DNA of 45,705 bases from Kribbella albertanoniae (GCF_004348455.1 NZ_SMKA01000035.1:1-45705); one strand, 5' to 3'. Shown: positions 16,586-24,321, numbered from the stretch's first letter. The notes: generated by a model not told the origin, from the sequence alone. Translations and numbers: made by a program.

Positions 16586-17704
16586 TTGAACGACGACCTT
16601 TTCCACCTCGCCACCCCGTGGGCAGATCAGCTCAACGCCGACCTGCAGGAGTCGGACGCCGCCGGTGCCTTTCCGCTGGACAAGTGGAAGGCCATCCAGG
16701 AGTCCGGGATCCTGCGGACCCCGTTCGACACCGAGCTCGGCGGCAGCGGTCGCAGCCTGACCGAGACCATGCGTGCCCTGGAAGGCCTCGGGTACACGTC
16801 GCGTGACGCCGGACTGTCCTTCTCCACGTCCACGCAGATCGTCTCCGTCGGCATCCCGATGCAGCGGTTCGCGACACCGGAGCTCAAGTCCCGGTACCTC
16901 CCGCGGATCATGGCCGGTGACCTGATCACCGCGCACGCGATCACCGAGGAGACCGGCGGCTCGGACGCGACGAACGTGTCCACCGTCGCCCATCGCGATG
17001 GTGACGACTACGTCATCAACGGCACCAAGATGTTCATCACCAACGCCCCGATCGCCGACCTCTTCCTGCTCTACGTCCGCACCGGCAAGCCGGGCCCGTT
17101 CGGCCTGACCACGCTGCTGGTCGAAGCCGGTACGCCGGGTCTGTCCGTCGGACCGACGATGGACAAGCTCGGTCTGCGCACCAGCCCGATCGGCACGCTC
17201 GCGTTCGAGGACCTGCGCGTCCCGGTGGCCAACCGGATCGGTGCCCAGGGCGCGGGATTCCTGGTCCTGGACTACGTGATGAAGCGTGAGGTCCTCTTCG
17301 GCTTCTCCCTCACCCTCGGCGAGATGACCCGCCGGCTGGAGGAGACCGTCGAGTTCGCCAAGACCCGCACGCAGTTCGGGCAGCCGATCGGCAAGTACCA
17401 GGCCGTCTCGCACAAGCTCGCGGACATGAAGATGCGCGTCGAGACCGCCCGCAAGTGGCTGACCGACACCGGCGCCAAGGTCGAGGCCGGGCAGGACGCC
17501 GCCTTCGATCTGGCTGCCACCAAGACCATCGTCTCCGAGGCCAACGTGCAAACGGCCCTTGACGCTGTCCAGATCCATGGCGGTCGCGGGGTGCTCACCG
17601 AGTTCGGGATGGAGCGCGAGCTGCGCAACTCCATCGCCGGGACGATCTACTCCGGCAGTTCCGAGATCCAGCGCAACCGCATCGCCACTCTGATGGGCCT
17701 TTGA
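16586..17704 (+). CDS. Acyl-CoA dehydrogenase-like flavoprotein (possible aminoacyl-carrier dehydrogenase)
   Basis: A 372-residue FAD enzyme of the acyl-CoA dehydrogenase family: AHAITEETGGSDATN, TKMFITNAPIADLF, RTQFGQPIGKYQAV and QIHGGRGVLTE are standard blocks. The usual catalytic Glu near the C-terminus (YEGT) is Ser here (IYSGSSEIQ). Instead E235 in MKREVLFGF aligns with the helix-G Glu of isovaleryl-CoA dehydrogenase and, as known for that group, of prolyl-carrier oxidases such as AnaB/PltE. With an adenylation enzyme and carrier protein upstream, oxidation of an aminoacyl-S-carrier is likely. The start is TTG 16586, with GAGGA six bases before it. Confidence 0.88.
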   Translation: MNDDLFHLATPWADQLNADLQESDAAGAFPLDKWKAIQESGILRTPFDTELGGSGRSLTETMRALEGLGYTSRDAGLSFSTSTQIVSVGIPMQRFATPELKSRYLPRIMAGDLITAHAITEETGGSDATNVSTVAHRDGDDYVINGTKMFITNAPIADLFLLYVRTGKPGPFGLTTLLVEAGTPGLSVGPTMDKLGLRTSPIGTLAFEDLRVPVANRIGAQGAGFLVLDYVMKREVLFGFSLTLGEMTRRLEETVEFAKTRTQFGQPIGKYQAVSHKLADMKMRVETARKWLTDTGAKVEAGQDAAFDLAATKTIVSEANVQTALDAVQIHGGRGVLTEFGMERELRNSIAGTIYSGSSEIQRNRIATLMGL

Positions 17705-17713
17705 GGAGTTTCC

Positions 17714-18376
17714 ATGACTGCTGACCTGAACGAGCTGACCCGGCCGACCGAGTTCCTCGACTACGAGACCGACGAGGTCCAGGCCTTCGTCGACCACGCC
17801 GTCAAGGACCGCTCGGCCGCCCCGACGACCAACGCGACCGAGCTGTACTACGCCGTACGCGACGGGATCTTCTACGAGGTGTACGACGCCGACCTGTCGC
17901 CCGAAGGCTTGAAGGCTTCGAGCACTGTCCGGGCCAAGTCCGGCTTCTGCCTGCACAAGTCCGCGGTCTACGCGGCGGCCGTCCGCGCCGTCGGTATCCC
18001 GTCGCGTCTTGTGTACGGCGATGTGCGCAACCACCTGGCCTCCCCGCGGCTGATCGAGCACATCGGTGGTGATGTCTTCTTCCACGGCCTCACCCAGGTC
18101 CACCTGAACGGCAAGTGGGTCAAGGCCACGCCGGTGTTCAACAAGATGCTCTGCAAGCTGTACGGCATGGAGGCCCTCGAGTTCGACGGCACCAGCGACA
18201 GCCTCTACCACCCGTACGCCGACGGCGGTGGGTCGATGGAGTTCCTTAAGGACCACGGCAGCTTCGACGACGTCCCGTACGACTTCGTCATCGCCACCAT
18301 GCGCGCCAAGCACCCGAACTTCCTCTCGGGTACGGGCACAGTCGCCGGCGGCAGCCTCGCCGCGGAAGCACAGTAG
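17714..18376 (+). CDS. Transglutaminase-like cysteine enzyme
   Basis: A 220-residue protein with the transglutaminase-like core. The nucleophile is C79 in KSGFCLHKSAVYAAAVRAVG, followed by the IPSRLVYGDVRN strand, and H124 in FFHGLTQVHLNGKWV is the catalytic histidine. The third residue, normally Asp in WVxxDPT, is replaced (T139 in WVKATP; N143 follows), so acid-base geometry may differ. Transglutaminase-like proteins can be proteases or, as in AdmF of andrimid synthesis, form amide bonds between carrier-bound substrates. In this operon an acyl transfer from the carrier protein to an amine is a reasonable guess. Good RBS GAGGAG before ATG. Confidence 0.8.
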   Translation: MTADLNELTRPTEFLDYETDEVQAFVDHAVKDRSAAPTTNATELYYAVRDGIFYEVYDADLSPEGLKASSTVRAKSGFCLHKSAVYAAAVRAVGIPSRLVYGDVRNHLASPRLIEHIGGDVFFHGLTQVHLNGKWVKATPVFNKMLCKLYGMEALEFDGTSDSLYHPYADGGGSMEFLKDHGSFDDVPYDFVIATMRAKHPNFLSGTGTVAGGSLAAEAQ

Positions 18377-18385
18377 GGAGACCTG

Positions 18386-19174
18386 ATGAGCAACGCGCCA
18401 CTCGACGGCTGGGATGCCAGCACCCGGATCGGAGTCGTCGTACCGCATGCCGACGTCGGTCCCGAAGCTGAGCTCCAGGCCATGGCTCCTGCGTCCGTGT
18501 CCATTCACGGATCGCGGATCCACTTCGCCGCGATGCGGGCCGGCGGCGAGATGGACGAGAAGATCCCGCACGACCCCGTCCGCGCGTTCGTCGAACCGCC
18601 GTTCCTGGACCAGGCCGTCGAGCTCGTGGCCGCGAGTCCGCTGCACGCCCTCGCGCTCGGCTTCACCTCGTCGAGCTATGTGCTGAAGGCGAAGGGGGAA
18701 GAGGAGCTCTACGAACGGCTCGCTCCCGTCACCCGCGGTTTCCCGATCACGGGAACGACCAAAGCCGCTCGTACGGCGTTCCACGCGCTCGGCGCACGCA
18801 AGATCGCGATCGTGAATCCGCCGTGGTTCGACGACGTCCTTTCGGAACAGGGTGCGGACTACTTCCGCGAGTTCGGGTTCGACGTCGTACACCACGCGCC
18901 ATGCGGTCTGCCGTCGAATCAGAAGGCGATCACGCCGACCAACCTGTCGGCCTGGATCCGCACCACGGTCGCCGCGCACCACCCTGACGCCGTACTCGTT
19001 GCTGGTAACGGTATTCGCGCCGTCGGCACCATCAAGCCCCTCGAGGAAGAGCTCGGCTTCAACGTGGTCACCGCGAACCAGGTGATCATGTGGCACGCCC
19101 TGCATCTTGCTGACGCCGCTGACGTCGCGGCCGGTATCACCGACTACGGGCACCTGTTCACGACCAAGCCGTGA
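18386..19174 (+). CDS. Asp/Glu racemase superfamily protein (maleate isomerase / arylmalonate decarboxylase-like), cysteine positions lost
   Basis: A 262-residue protein with the duplicated alpha/beta fold of the Asp/Glu racemase superfamily: RIGVVVPHADVGPE at residues 14-27, LGFTSSSYVL in the first half, ARKIAIVNPPW at the second-half start and VLVAGNGIRAVG near residue 210. The superfamily uses one or two cysteines at the positions corresponding to GFTSSS and AGNGIR; neither contains Cys here, although the oxyanion Thr-Ser pair is kept. So racemase or isomerase activity by the usual route is unlikely. Last gene of the operon, ending in the shared terminator. Confidence 0.78.
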   Translation: MSNAPLDGWDASTRIGVVVPHADVGPEAELQAMAPASVSIHGSRIHFAAMRAGGEMDEKIPHDPVRAFVEPPFLDQAVELVAASPLHALALGFTSSSYVLKAKGEEELYERLAPVTRGFPITGTTKAARTAFHALGARKIAIVNPPWFDDVLSEQGADYFREFGFDVVHHAPCGLPSNQKAITPTNLSAWIRTTVAAHHPDAVLVAGNGIRAVGTIKPLEEELGFNVVTANQVIMWHALHLADAADVAAGITDYGHLFTTKP

Positions 19175-19230
19175 CAACAGCCAGGGCCGCGCTCTTCGGG
19201 TAGTGAAGAGCGCGGCCCTGCTGTGTTGTC
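19173..19230. terminator. Bidirectional terminator between the operon and the transposase gene
   Basis: CAGGGCCGCGCTCTTC (19182-19197) and GAAGAGCGCGGCCCTG (19205-19220) form a perfect 16-bp stem. Outer arms GACAACA (19173-19179) and TGTTGTC (19224-19230) extend it almost to both stop codons, giving T-rich tails in either direction. It should stop both converging transcripts. Confidence 0.88.
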
Positions 19231-20329
19231 AGGCGGCGCGACGCAATTGGCGCACTGCCAACTGCTGATAGGTGTACGCCGTGGAGACCAGCGTCATGTG
19301 GTGATGCCAGCCCGGGTAGGAGCGTCCCTCGAAGTCCCGCAGCCCGAAGTCGCGTTCCAGGCGGCCGATGGTGGTCGCTGTCGTTGTCTGCGCGTCCACC
19401 AGTGCGAGCAGTTCACCGAAGGGCCGGTTCGTCATGTTTGTCAGCCACAGCCCGCCGGACCGGCCGCGGTCGTCTGCGGGTCGCTCGAACAGACGATAGG
19501 TGCGCTGCAGACCCGGCCTGGTGTGGGTGCGCGGCAGATAGACGAGACCGGACGGGTGCGGGGCGTGGCTGGCACGTCCGTCGATGAACTGCGCAGCGCG
19601 CACCGGAGGGCCTTCGGCGCACTGCCGGGCGGCCAGATGGCTGCCGGGCTGGAGCAGCAGGTTGTCCGGTACGGCGACCACGAAGTCGTGACCGCGTTCG
19701 ACGAGTCCGCGAATCATGGCGGATGTGTCCAGATAGCCGACCAGGTCAGCAACCACCGGCAGCGAATCCTCGGCCGCATGCGGGGCCAGTCCGTTGGTCA
19801 GCTTGACGGTGTTCTGGATCGCCGAGGCTGTCGTCGCGCTCTCCGGGATGCGGGCCTGCCGGCGCCGCGCGGTGTCCGACCATTCCTCGGGGAGCAGCAG
19901 GTTCCAGGCCACGGGCAGGTCCCCGGTGTTCGAAGACAGGAAGGCTCCGAGGCCGATCTGGCAGTTGACGGTCCGCCCGGTCTGCCGGATGAACCGGCGG
20001 TGCACACCACAGGACTGCCCACCGCGCTTCGGGAGCACGACGGGTGCGATGGTCCAGCACCGCGGCCGGGTGTGCCGCTCGACCCACTGGGTGAGCTCGG
20101 TCTGGATGGGCTCCCATTCCCAGGGGCTCGCATTGACGAACTGGTGCAGGGCCTGCGCGGCAGTGTCGGAATCGGTCACCGCGGCGGCCATCCGCCGTAC
20201 CGACTTCTTGCCCGGTGTCGTGAGGAGGCCCTGCACGTACACCTCGGCCCAGCGCCGCTGGTCGGCCCTGGGTATTCGTCTGAACAACTGGTCGGTAAAT
20301 CCGTCGAGGGTCGTCGATTGCGCAGCCAT
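19229..20329 (-). CDS. IS701-type (SRSO17-like) transposase homologue, first catalytic Asp missing
   Basis: A 366-residue DDE-type transposase homologue. The N-terminal MAAQSTTLDGF ... FRRIPRADQRRWAEVYVQGLLT and the conserved C-terminal FEGRSYPGWHHHMTLVS (catalytic Glu) are intact, as is the second Asp in VVADLVGYLD. At the first catalytic site, where active members read about VVDDTxFPKKG, this protein reads APVVLPKRGG, with no Asp. It starts at ATG 20329 with GGAGGA nine bases upstream and its frame is uninterrupted. I see no matching terminal inverted repeats or target duplication, so it may be a domesticated or immobile copy. Confidence 0.8.
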   Translation of the reverse strand: MAAQSTTLDGFTDQLFRRIPRADQRRWAEVYVQGLLTTPGKKSVRRMAAAVTDSDTAAQALHQFVNASPWEWEPIQTELTQWVERHTRPRCWTIAPVVLPKRGGQSCGVHRRFIRQTGRTVNCQIGLGAFLSSNTGDLPVAWNLLLPEEWSDTARRRQARIPESATTASAIQNTVKLTNGLAPHAAEDSLPVVADLVGYLDTSAMIRGLVERGHDFVVAVPDNLLLQPGSHLAARQCAEGPPVRAAQFIDGRASHAPHPSGLVYLPRTHTRPGLQRTYRLFERPADDRGRSGGLWLTNMTNRPFGELLALVDAQTTTATTIGRLERDFGLRDFEGRSYPGWHHHMTLVSTAYTYQQLAVRQLRRAA

Positions 20330-20566
20330 CACTGAAGTTCCTCCCCTGCGTCCACCGGGGCTGATGGACACGCTTAAGAGAATAAAGAACAACCGCTATG
20401 TTTTTTAGGTCTGAGCAGGCACCTCGCTGCAACTTCACCATGTTGCCAAGCGCTGTTCGGCAAAAGCTCGCCGGAGTTATCACCTGGGTAATTGCGTGAT
20501 CACTGTGCGGCTATTCGGCCAAGCGTTTGGATGGATTGTTTCGACCTGAATTGAATAGTTTCCGGG
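20330..20566. other. AT-richer intergenic region upstream of the transposase homologue
   Basis: This 237-base stretch is clearly lower in GC than its surroundings (for example AAGAGAATAAAGAAC and ATGTTTTTTAGG). I see no gene, no direct repeat and no partner for the hairpin at the other end of the transposase gene. It likely holds the transposase promoter and may be a remnant of an element. Confidence 0.4.
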
Positions 20567-21793
20567 CTAGCCCAGTTGATCGCGGCGGCGGGTCAGATAA
20601 GCGGCTTCGGCCGTATTGCCGGCCAGGCCGATCGCCTGGTCGTAGGCGGCCCGGGAGTCCTTGCTGCGACCCAGTCGCCGAAGCAGATCGGCCCGCGTCG
20701 CGTGGTAGGCGTGATAGCCCGACAGAGTCGGCTCCAGTTGGTCGATAGCACCCAGCGCTACCTCCGGCCCGTCCAGCTCGGCCATGGCGATCGCGCGGTT
20801 GAGTGCCACGATCGGTGAGGGGTCCACGCGGAACAGCTGGTTGTAGAGCGCGACGATTTGCGACCAGTCGGTGTCTCGGACATCGCGCGCCGAAGTGTGG
20901 ACGGCGTTCACCGCGGCCAGGATCTGGTAGCGGCCGGGAGCGACGCCGGCGGCCAGGCGTTCGCGGACGAGTTGGTGCCCTTCGGCGATCAGGTCGGCAT
21001 CCCAGGCGCCGCGGTTCTGCTCGCCGAGCGGCACCAATTCCCCGGTCGCCGAGACCCGCGCCGTACGGCGGGCTTCGGTCAGCAGCATCAATGCCAGCAA
21101 CCCCGCCGCCTCGCCGTCGGCCGGTAACAGCCCGCGGATCAGGCGGGCCAGCCGGATCGCCTCGGCCGTGAGGTCCGCGCGGACCGGATCAGTATCGGGA
21201 CCGGTCGCCAGGTAGCCCTCGTTGAAAACCAGGAACAGCACCGCGAGTACGCCGGTCACCCGCGTCGGCAGGTCCTCCGCGGCCGGCACCCGGTACGGGA
21301 TCTTGGCCGCCTTGATCTTCGCCTTCGCCCGGGTGATCCGCTGACCCATCGTGGTCTCCTGCACCAGGAACGCCCGCGCGATCTCCGGCACGGTCAGCCC
21401 ACCGACCATCCGCAACGTCAACGCCACCCGCGCCTCCGGTGCCAGCGCCGGATGGCAGCACGTGAAGATCAGCCGCAGCCGCTCGTCGTCGATCACCCCG
21501 AGAGGCTCGACAGGTTCGTCGTACGCCATCTGAGCCTCCTTCTGCCGATCGTCGCGCTTGCTCTCCCGCCGGAGCCGGTCGATGGCCTTCCGGTTCGCCG
21601 TCGTCGTCAGCCATGCACCTGGGTTAGGCGGTACGCCGTCATTCGGCCATCGCTCGACGGCCACCGCGAACGCCTCGGCCGCGGCCTCCTCGGCCACATC
21701 CAGATCCCCGAACCGCCGTACGAGCCCAGCGACCACCCGAGCCCACTCCTCGCGGTGGACTCTGGTGATCGCGTCGCTCACCGATGCGCTCAT
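20567..21793 (-). CDS. ECF42-type RNA polymerase sigma factor with C-terminal TPR-like domain
   Basis: A 408-residue sigma factor. Region 2 is visible in REEWARVVAGLVRRFGDLDVAEEAAAEAF and the WLTTTANRKAIDRLRR block; region 4 is VGGLTVPEIARAFLVQETTMGQRITRAK. The long C-terminal part (LYNQLFRVDPSPIVALNRAIAMAEL, LRRLGRSKDSRAAYDQAI) is the tetratricopeptide-like extension typical of ECF42. These sigma factors are normally encoded next to a YCII/DGPF-domain protein; none is adjacent here. ATG 21793 is preceded by TAGGGA and seven bases, so it may be leaderless. Confidence 0.92.
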   Translation of the reverse strand: MSASVSDAITRVHREEWARVVAGLVRRFGDLDVAEEAAAEAFAVAVERWPNDGVPPNPGAWLTTTANRKAIDRLRRESKRDDRQKEAQMAYDEPVEPLGVIDDERLRLIFTCCHPALAPEARVALTLRMVGGLTVPEIARAFLVQETTMGQRITRAKAKIKAAKIPYRVPAAEDLPTRVTGVLAVLFLVFNEGYLATGPDTDPVRADLTAEAIRLARLIRGLLPADGEAAGLLALMLLTEARRTARVSATGELVPLGEQNRGAWDADLIAEGHQLVRERLAAGVAPGRYQILAAVNAVHTSARDVRDTDWSQIVALYNQLFRVDPSPIVALNRAIAMAELDGPEVALGAIDQLEPTLSGYHAYHATRADLLRRLGRSKDSRAAYDQAIGLAGNTAEAAYLTRRRDQLG

Positions 21794-21877
21794 CCCCGCA
21801 TCCCTACACCCCTGCAACGAAGCCCGCTGTCCACTTTCGACAAGCTAATGCACCGGCGGCGCGAATAAGCTGAGGGG

Positions 21878-22312
21878 ATGGCAACGGTCAGGCAGTTTCA
21901 GGTGACATTCGACTGCGCGGATCCTGAGCGGGTTGCGCGGTTCTGGTGCGAGGTACTGGGCTACGAGGTGCCGCCCCCGCCGCCGGGGTTCGCGTCGTGG
22001 ACCGAGTTCAACGACTCGCTCCCGGCGGAGAGCCAGGGGTCGGCGTTCGCATGCATCGATCCCACCGGCGTGGGACCACGGTTGTTCTTCCAGCGGGTCC
22101 CGGAGGGGAAGGTCGTCAAGAACCGTGTGCACCTGGACGTGCGCGCCGGGACCGGCCTCGTCGGCGACGAGCGGCTCGCCGCACTACAGGCCGAGTCCGA
22201 CCGCCTGGTCGCGCTCGGCGCCGTACAAGGCCAGATCCTGTACGCCGACGGCATCAACGAGTCCTGCATCAACATGCAGGACGTCGAAGGCAACGAGTTC
22301 TGCCTCGACTAG
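21878..22312 (+). CDS. VOC-superfamily (glyoxalase-like) protein
   Basis: A 144-residue protein with two beta-alpha-beta-beta-beta modules: FQVTFDCADPERVARFWCEVLGY at residues 7-29 and KNRVHLDVRAG ... NMQDVEGNEFCLD in the second half. The typical metal ligands H (RVHLDV) and E (GNEFC) of this group are present. Members include glyoxalases, dioxygenases and resistance proteins; this subfamily is uncharacterised. The ATG follows TAAGCT by six bases, so a leaderless start is possible. Divergent from the sigma factor. Confidence 0.85.
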   Translation: MATVRQFQVTFDCADPERVARFWCEVLGYEVPPPPPGFASWTEFNDSLPAESQGSAFACIDPTGVGPRLFFQRVPEGKVVKNRVHLDVRAGTGLVGDERLAALQAESDRLVALGAVQGQILYADGINESCINMQDVEGNEFCLD

Positions 22313-22322
22313 TCGACAGCTG

Positions 22323-22403
22323 TGCCAGAGACGGGATTCGAACCCGCACACCCAAGGGCACCGGCACCTAAAGCCGGCGTGTCTGCCGTTCCACCACTCT
22401 GGC
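22323..22403 (-). tRNA. tRNA-Leu (anticodon UAG)
   Basis: A class II tRNA on the minus strand: acceptor GCCAGAG pairs with CTCTGGC, the D-arm contains TGGAACGGCAGAC, the anticodon stem CCGGC/GCCGG encloses loop TTTAGGT with anticodon TAG at 22370-22368, a long variable arm (TGCCCTTGGGTGTG) follows, and the T-arm has GGTTCGAATCC. Discriminator base is A (22323); CCA is not encoded. It reads the rare CUA leucine codon. No integrase or repeat of its 3' end is seen in the window. Confidence 0.95.
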
Positions 22404-22412
22404 CGGGGAATG

Positions 22413-22442
22413 GCTCCCCTAGGACAGACATCCTAGGGGAGC
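22413..22442 (-). terminator. Hairpin after the VWA gene
   Basis: GCTCCCCTAGGA (22413-22424) and TCCTAGGGGAGC (22431-22442) form a perfect 12-bp stem with a six-base loop, between the VWA stop codon and the tRNA-Leu. No strong T-run follows on the minus strand; it is probably a terminator or a processing site separating the mRNA from the tRNA. Confidence 0.65.
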
Positions 22443-22450
22443 GGGCGAGG

Positions 22451-24109
22451 TCAGCGACTCTGCAGGGCGTCGATGAAGACCTGACGGAGGTCGCTGGGGT
22501 TCTGGGCGACATAGTGGCGGCCGCCGGTGGCCTGGGCCAGTCGGCTGAGCTCGTCCGGGTTCGCGTCCGGGCCCATCCCGAGCGCGATGATGCGGACCGG
22601 GCGGTCGGGGTCGTTCAGGCTCTGCAGGCTGCGGATCGTCGCTTCGAGGTCGGCGCTGCCCGGGTCGTCGTTCTTGCCGTCGGTGAACAGCAGGATCGAG
22701 TTGACCGCGTTCGGGTCGTAGTCGCTCCGCACCGCGCGGACGGCGGCGATCGCGGTCTCGTAGAGGCCGGTGCCGCCGTTCGGGATCGGCTTCTGGACCT
22801 TCAGGACGTTGGTGATCGTCTTGCGCTGTTTCGGCGACAAGGGGGCGATCGGCACCAGCTTCTTGTAGTCGGCGCCGTCCGTGCCGTTGTTCGACGAGAA
22901 CGTCCACAGGCCGAGCGATGCGGTGTCCGGGAACAGCGTGAGGCCGCCGATGGCCGCCTCGAGAGTGAGCTGCATCCGGGTCTTGTTGCCGACCTTCTCC
23001 GCCATCGAGCCGGAGACGTCGATCACCGCGAGCGAGTGGGTGGACAGCGAGAGCCGGCTCCAGCCACCGAGCGTGCGCTCGATCGCCTCGGCGTTCGGCT
23101 TCGGGAGCTGGTCGACCTCACCGACGCCACGGCCGCCGCTGAGCTGGCCGAGCAACTGGTCGCGGAAGCCGGCCTGGTCGCGGGCCTGGCCGGCGACGTC
23201 GCCGAGCATCTCCGCGCCGAGCGCCTTGCCGGCTTCAGTGGCCTTGGCGGTGTCGCCTTTGGCCGTGACCACGATCGGGTAGTCCAGCGAGAGCGTGCCG
23301 GTGGCGGGCATGACTGCCTTGAGTCCGCCCTCGGGGTGCTCTTCCTGGAACTTCACGAACGCCTGCTCCGAGGCGGGCACGACGACCGTGCTGCCCTCCG
23401 GTGCCGCGCGGCCGAAGAGTGCGTTCACATCGGTGTACGGCTTGGGCATCGAGCCGAGCCGCTGCGCGAGCGGTACGACGACGCTGTTCACCGTGGTGTC
23501 CGGCGTCGAGGTCTGCTGCCGCTCGGCCTGGATCGCCAGCAGTGCGAGCGCACCCGGCGAAGTCCCCAAGGGGTCGAGCAGGGCCGGCTGGGCACCGGCC
23601 ATGGCCCGGAGCCAGGACGAGGTATCGGCGAAGTTCGAGCTGCGGCCGACCAGGACCATCGGCGAGCTGGCCACCGACGGTACGGCGACGGACGGAACGG
23701 TCTCGCCGTCGTCGGCCTGGGAAACCCAGAGTGAGGAGTCGGGGATCCACAGGTCGGGGCGGTCGGCGCCCCCGGTCGCGAGGCTCCGGGCGACCTTCGC
23801 CGCAGAGGCCCCGGTGATGGTGAACTGCAGGCACGGAACGCCGTCCTTGCCGCCCTTGGCGGCCAGCGACTTGGCCGCGGTCTCGATGGCCGGCTGCAAC
23901 TCGGGCGCGGTGGTCAGCTTGACCTGGGCCGGATCGTCGCACGCTTTGCCGCCGAGGATCCCGTCCGCCCCGGCCTCCGAGCCGAAGGACCGGACCACAA
24001 AGACGCCGCCGATCGACAGCACCAGTAGTCCGACCGCGGTGATGTACACCGGCCGGCGGTTGTTGTTGCTCTTGTTACTTCGCGTTACCGCAGAGGAATG
24101 CTTTCCCAT
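22451..24109 (-). CDS. Membrane-anchored solute-binding-like protein with VWA domain
   Basis: A 552-residue protein. Residues 1-19 are basic and cytoplasmic, and 20-42 form a single membrane helix (YITAVGLLVLSIGGVFVV), so the rest is outside the cell. Residues about 60-340 resemble a bacterial extracellular solute-binding domain (SBP_bac_11 type). Residues about 360-550 are a von Willebrand A domain with the MIDAS motif DVSGSM and later FTDGKNDD. Such SBP-VWA proteins are widespread in actinobacteria and unassigned in function; metal-dependent protein adhesion or complex assembly at the surface is the general VWA role. A CRP-type box lies about 200 bases upstream. Confidence 0.88.
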   Translation of the reverse strand: MGKHSSAVTRSNKSNNNRRPVYITAVGLLVLSIGGVFVVRSFGSEAGADGILGGKACDDPAQVKLTTAPELQPAIETAAKSLAAKGGKDGVPCLQFTITGASAAKVARSLATGGADRPDLWIPDSSLWVSQADDGETVPSVAVPSVASSPMVLVGRSSNFADTSSWLRAMAGAQPALLDPLGTSPGALALLAIQAERQQTSTPDTTVNSVVVPLAQRLGSMPKPYTDVNALFGRAAPEGSTVVVPASEQAFVKFQEEHPEGGLKAVMPATGTLSLDYPIVVTAKGDTAKATEAGKALGAEMLGDVAGQARDQAGFRDQLLGQLSGGRGVGEVDQLPKPNAEAIERTLGGWSRLSLSTHSLAVIDVSGSMAEKVGNKTRMQLTLEAAIGGLTLFPDTASLGLWTFSSNNGTDGADYKKLVPIAPLSPKQRKTITNVLKVQKPIPNGGTGLYETAIAAVRAVRSDYDPNAVNSILLFTDGKNDDPGSADLEATIRSLQSLNDPDRPVRIIALGMGPDANPDELSRLAQATGGRHYVAQNPSDLRQVFIDALQSR

Positions 24110-24305
24110 CGCGGTTGGTCCCTCCCTCCCAGAGGCTCACTGCGCGCGCAGAGTACCCGGTTTGGGCTGGTCAGGGCGAAGTTCGCAATGAACCGAAACG
24201 GCTTCTCCGGAAGACTGCAACGGCCTCCGGAGTACTGCTCGTTCACAGGAAAGCGGGAAATCTCACGGTGGGTAACACCCTAGCTGCGGTCCGCTGAACT
24301 ACTGG

Positions 24306-24321
24306 TGTGATCCAAATCACA
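24306..24321. promoter_or_regulatory. CRP/FNR-type palindrome TGTGA-N6-TCACA
   Basis: TGTGATCCAAATCACA is a perfect match to the cAMP-receptor-protein consensus, also used by actinobacterial Crp/GlxR. It lies in the 304-base gap upstream of the VWA gene (minus strand) and downstream of the peroxiredoxin stop. The distance to the VWA start is about 200 bases; the rest of the gap holds only short inverted repeats such as GGAGG/CCTCC near 24362-24376. Confidence 0.6.

Noticed and set aside
16016..19177. A 1053-codon open frame on the minus strand across the biosynthetic operon
   Set aside because: It is antisense to five genes with clear family motifs. Its product is repetitive in composition (Arg, Gly, Val, Glu) as expected for a mirror frame of high-GC codons and has no recognisable domain.
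19173..20400. Terminal inverted repeats of a complete insertion sequence around the transposase homologue
   Set aside because: The inverted repeat at 19173-19230 pairs with itself as a terminator, and I found no matching sequence beyond the other end of the gene.
22323..22403. tRNA-Leu as an integration site for a mobile element
   Set aside because: No integrase and no second copy of the tRNA 3' end is visible in the window.
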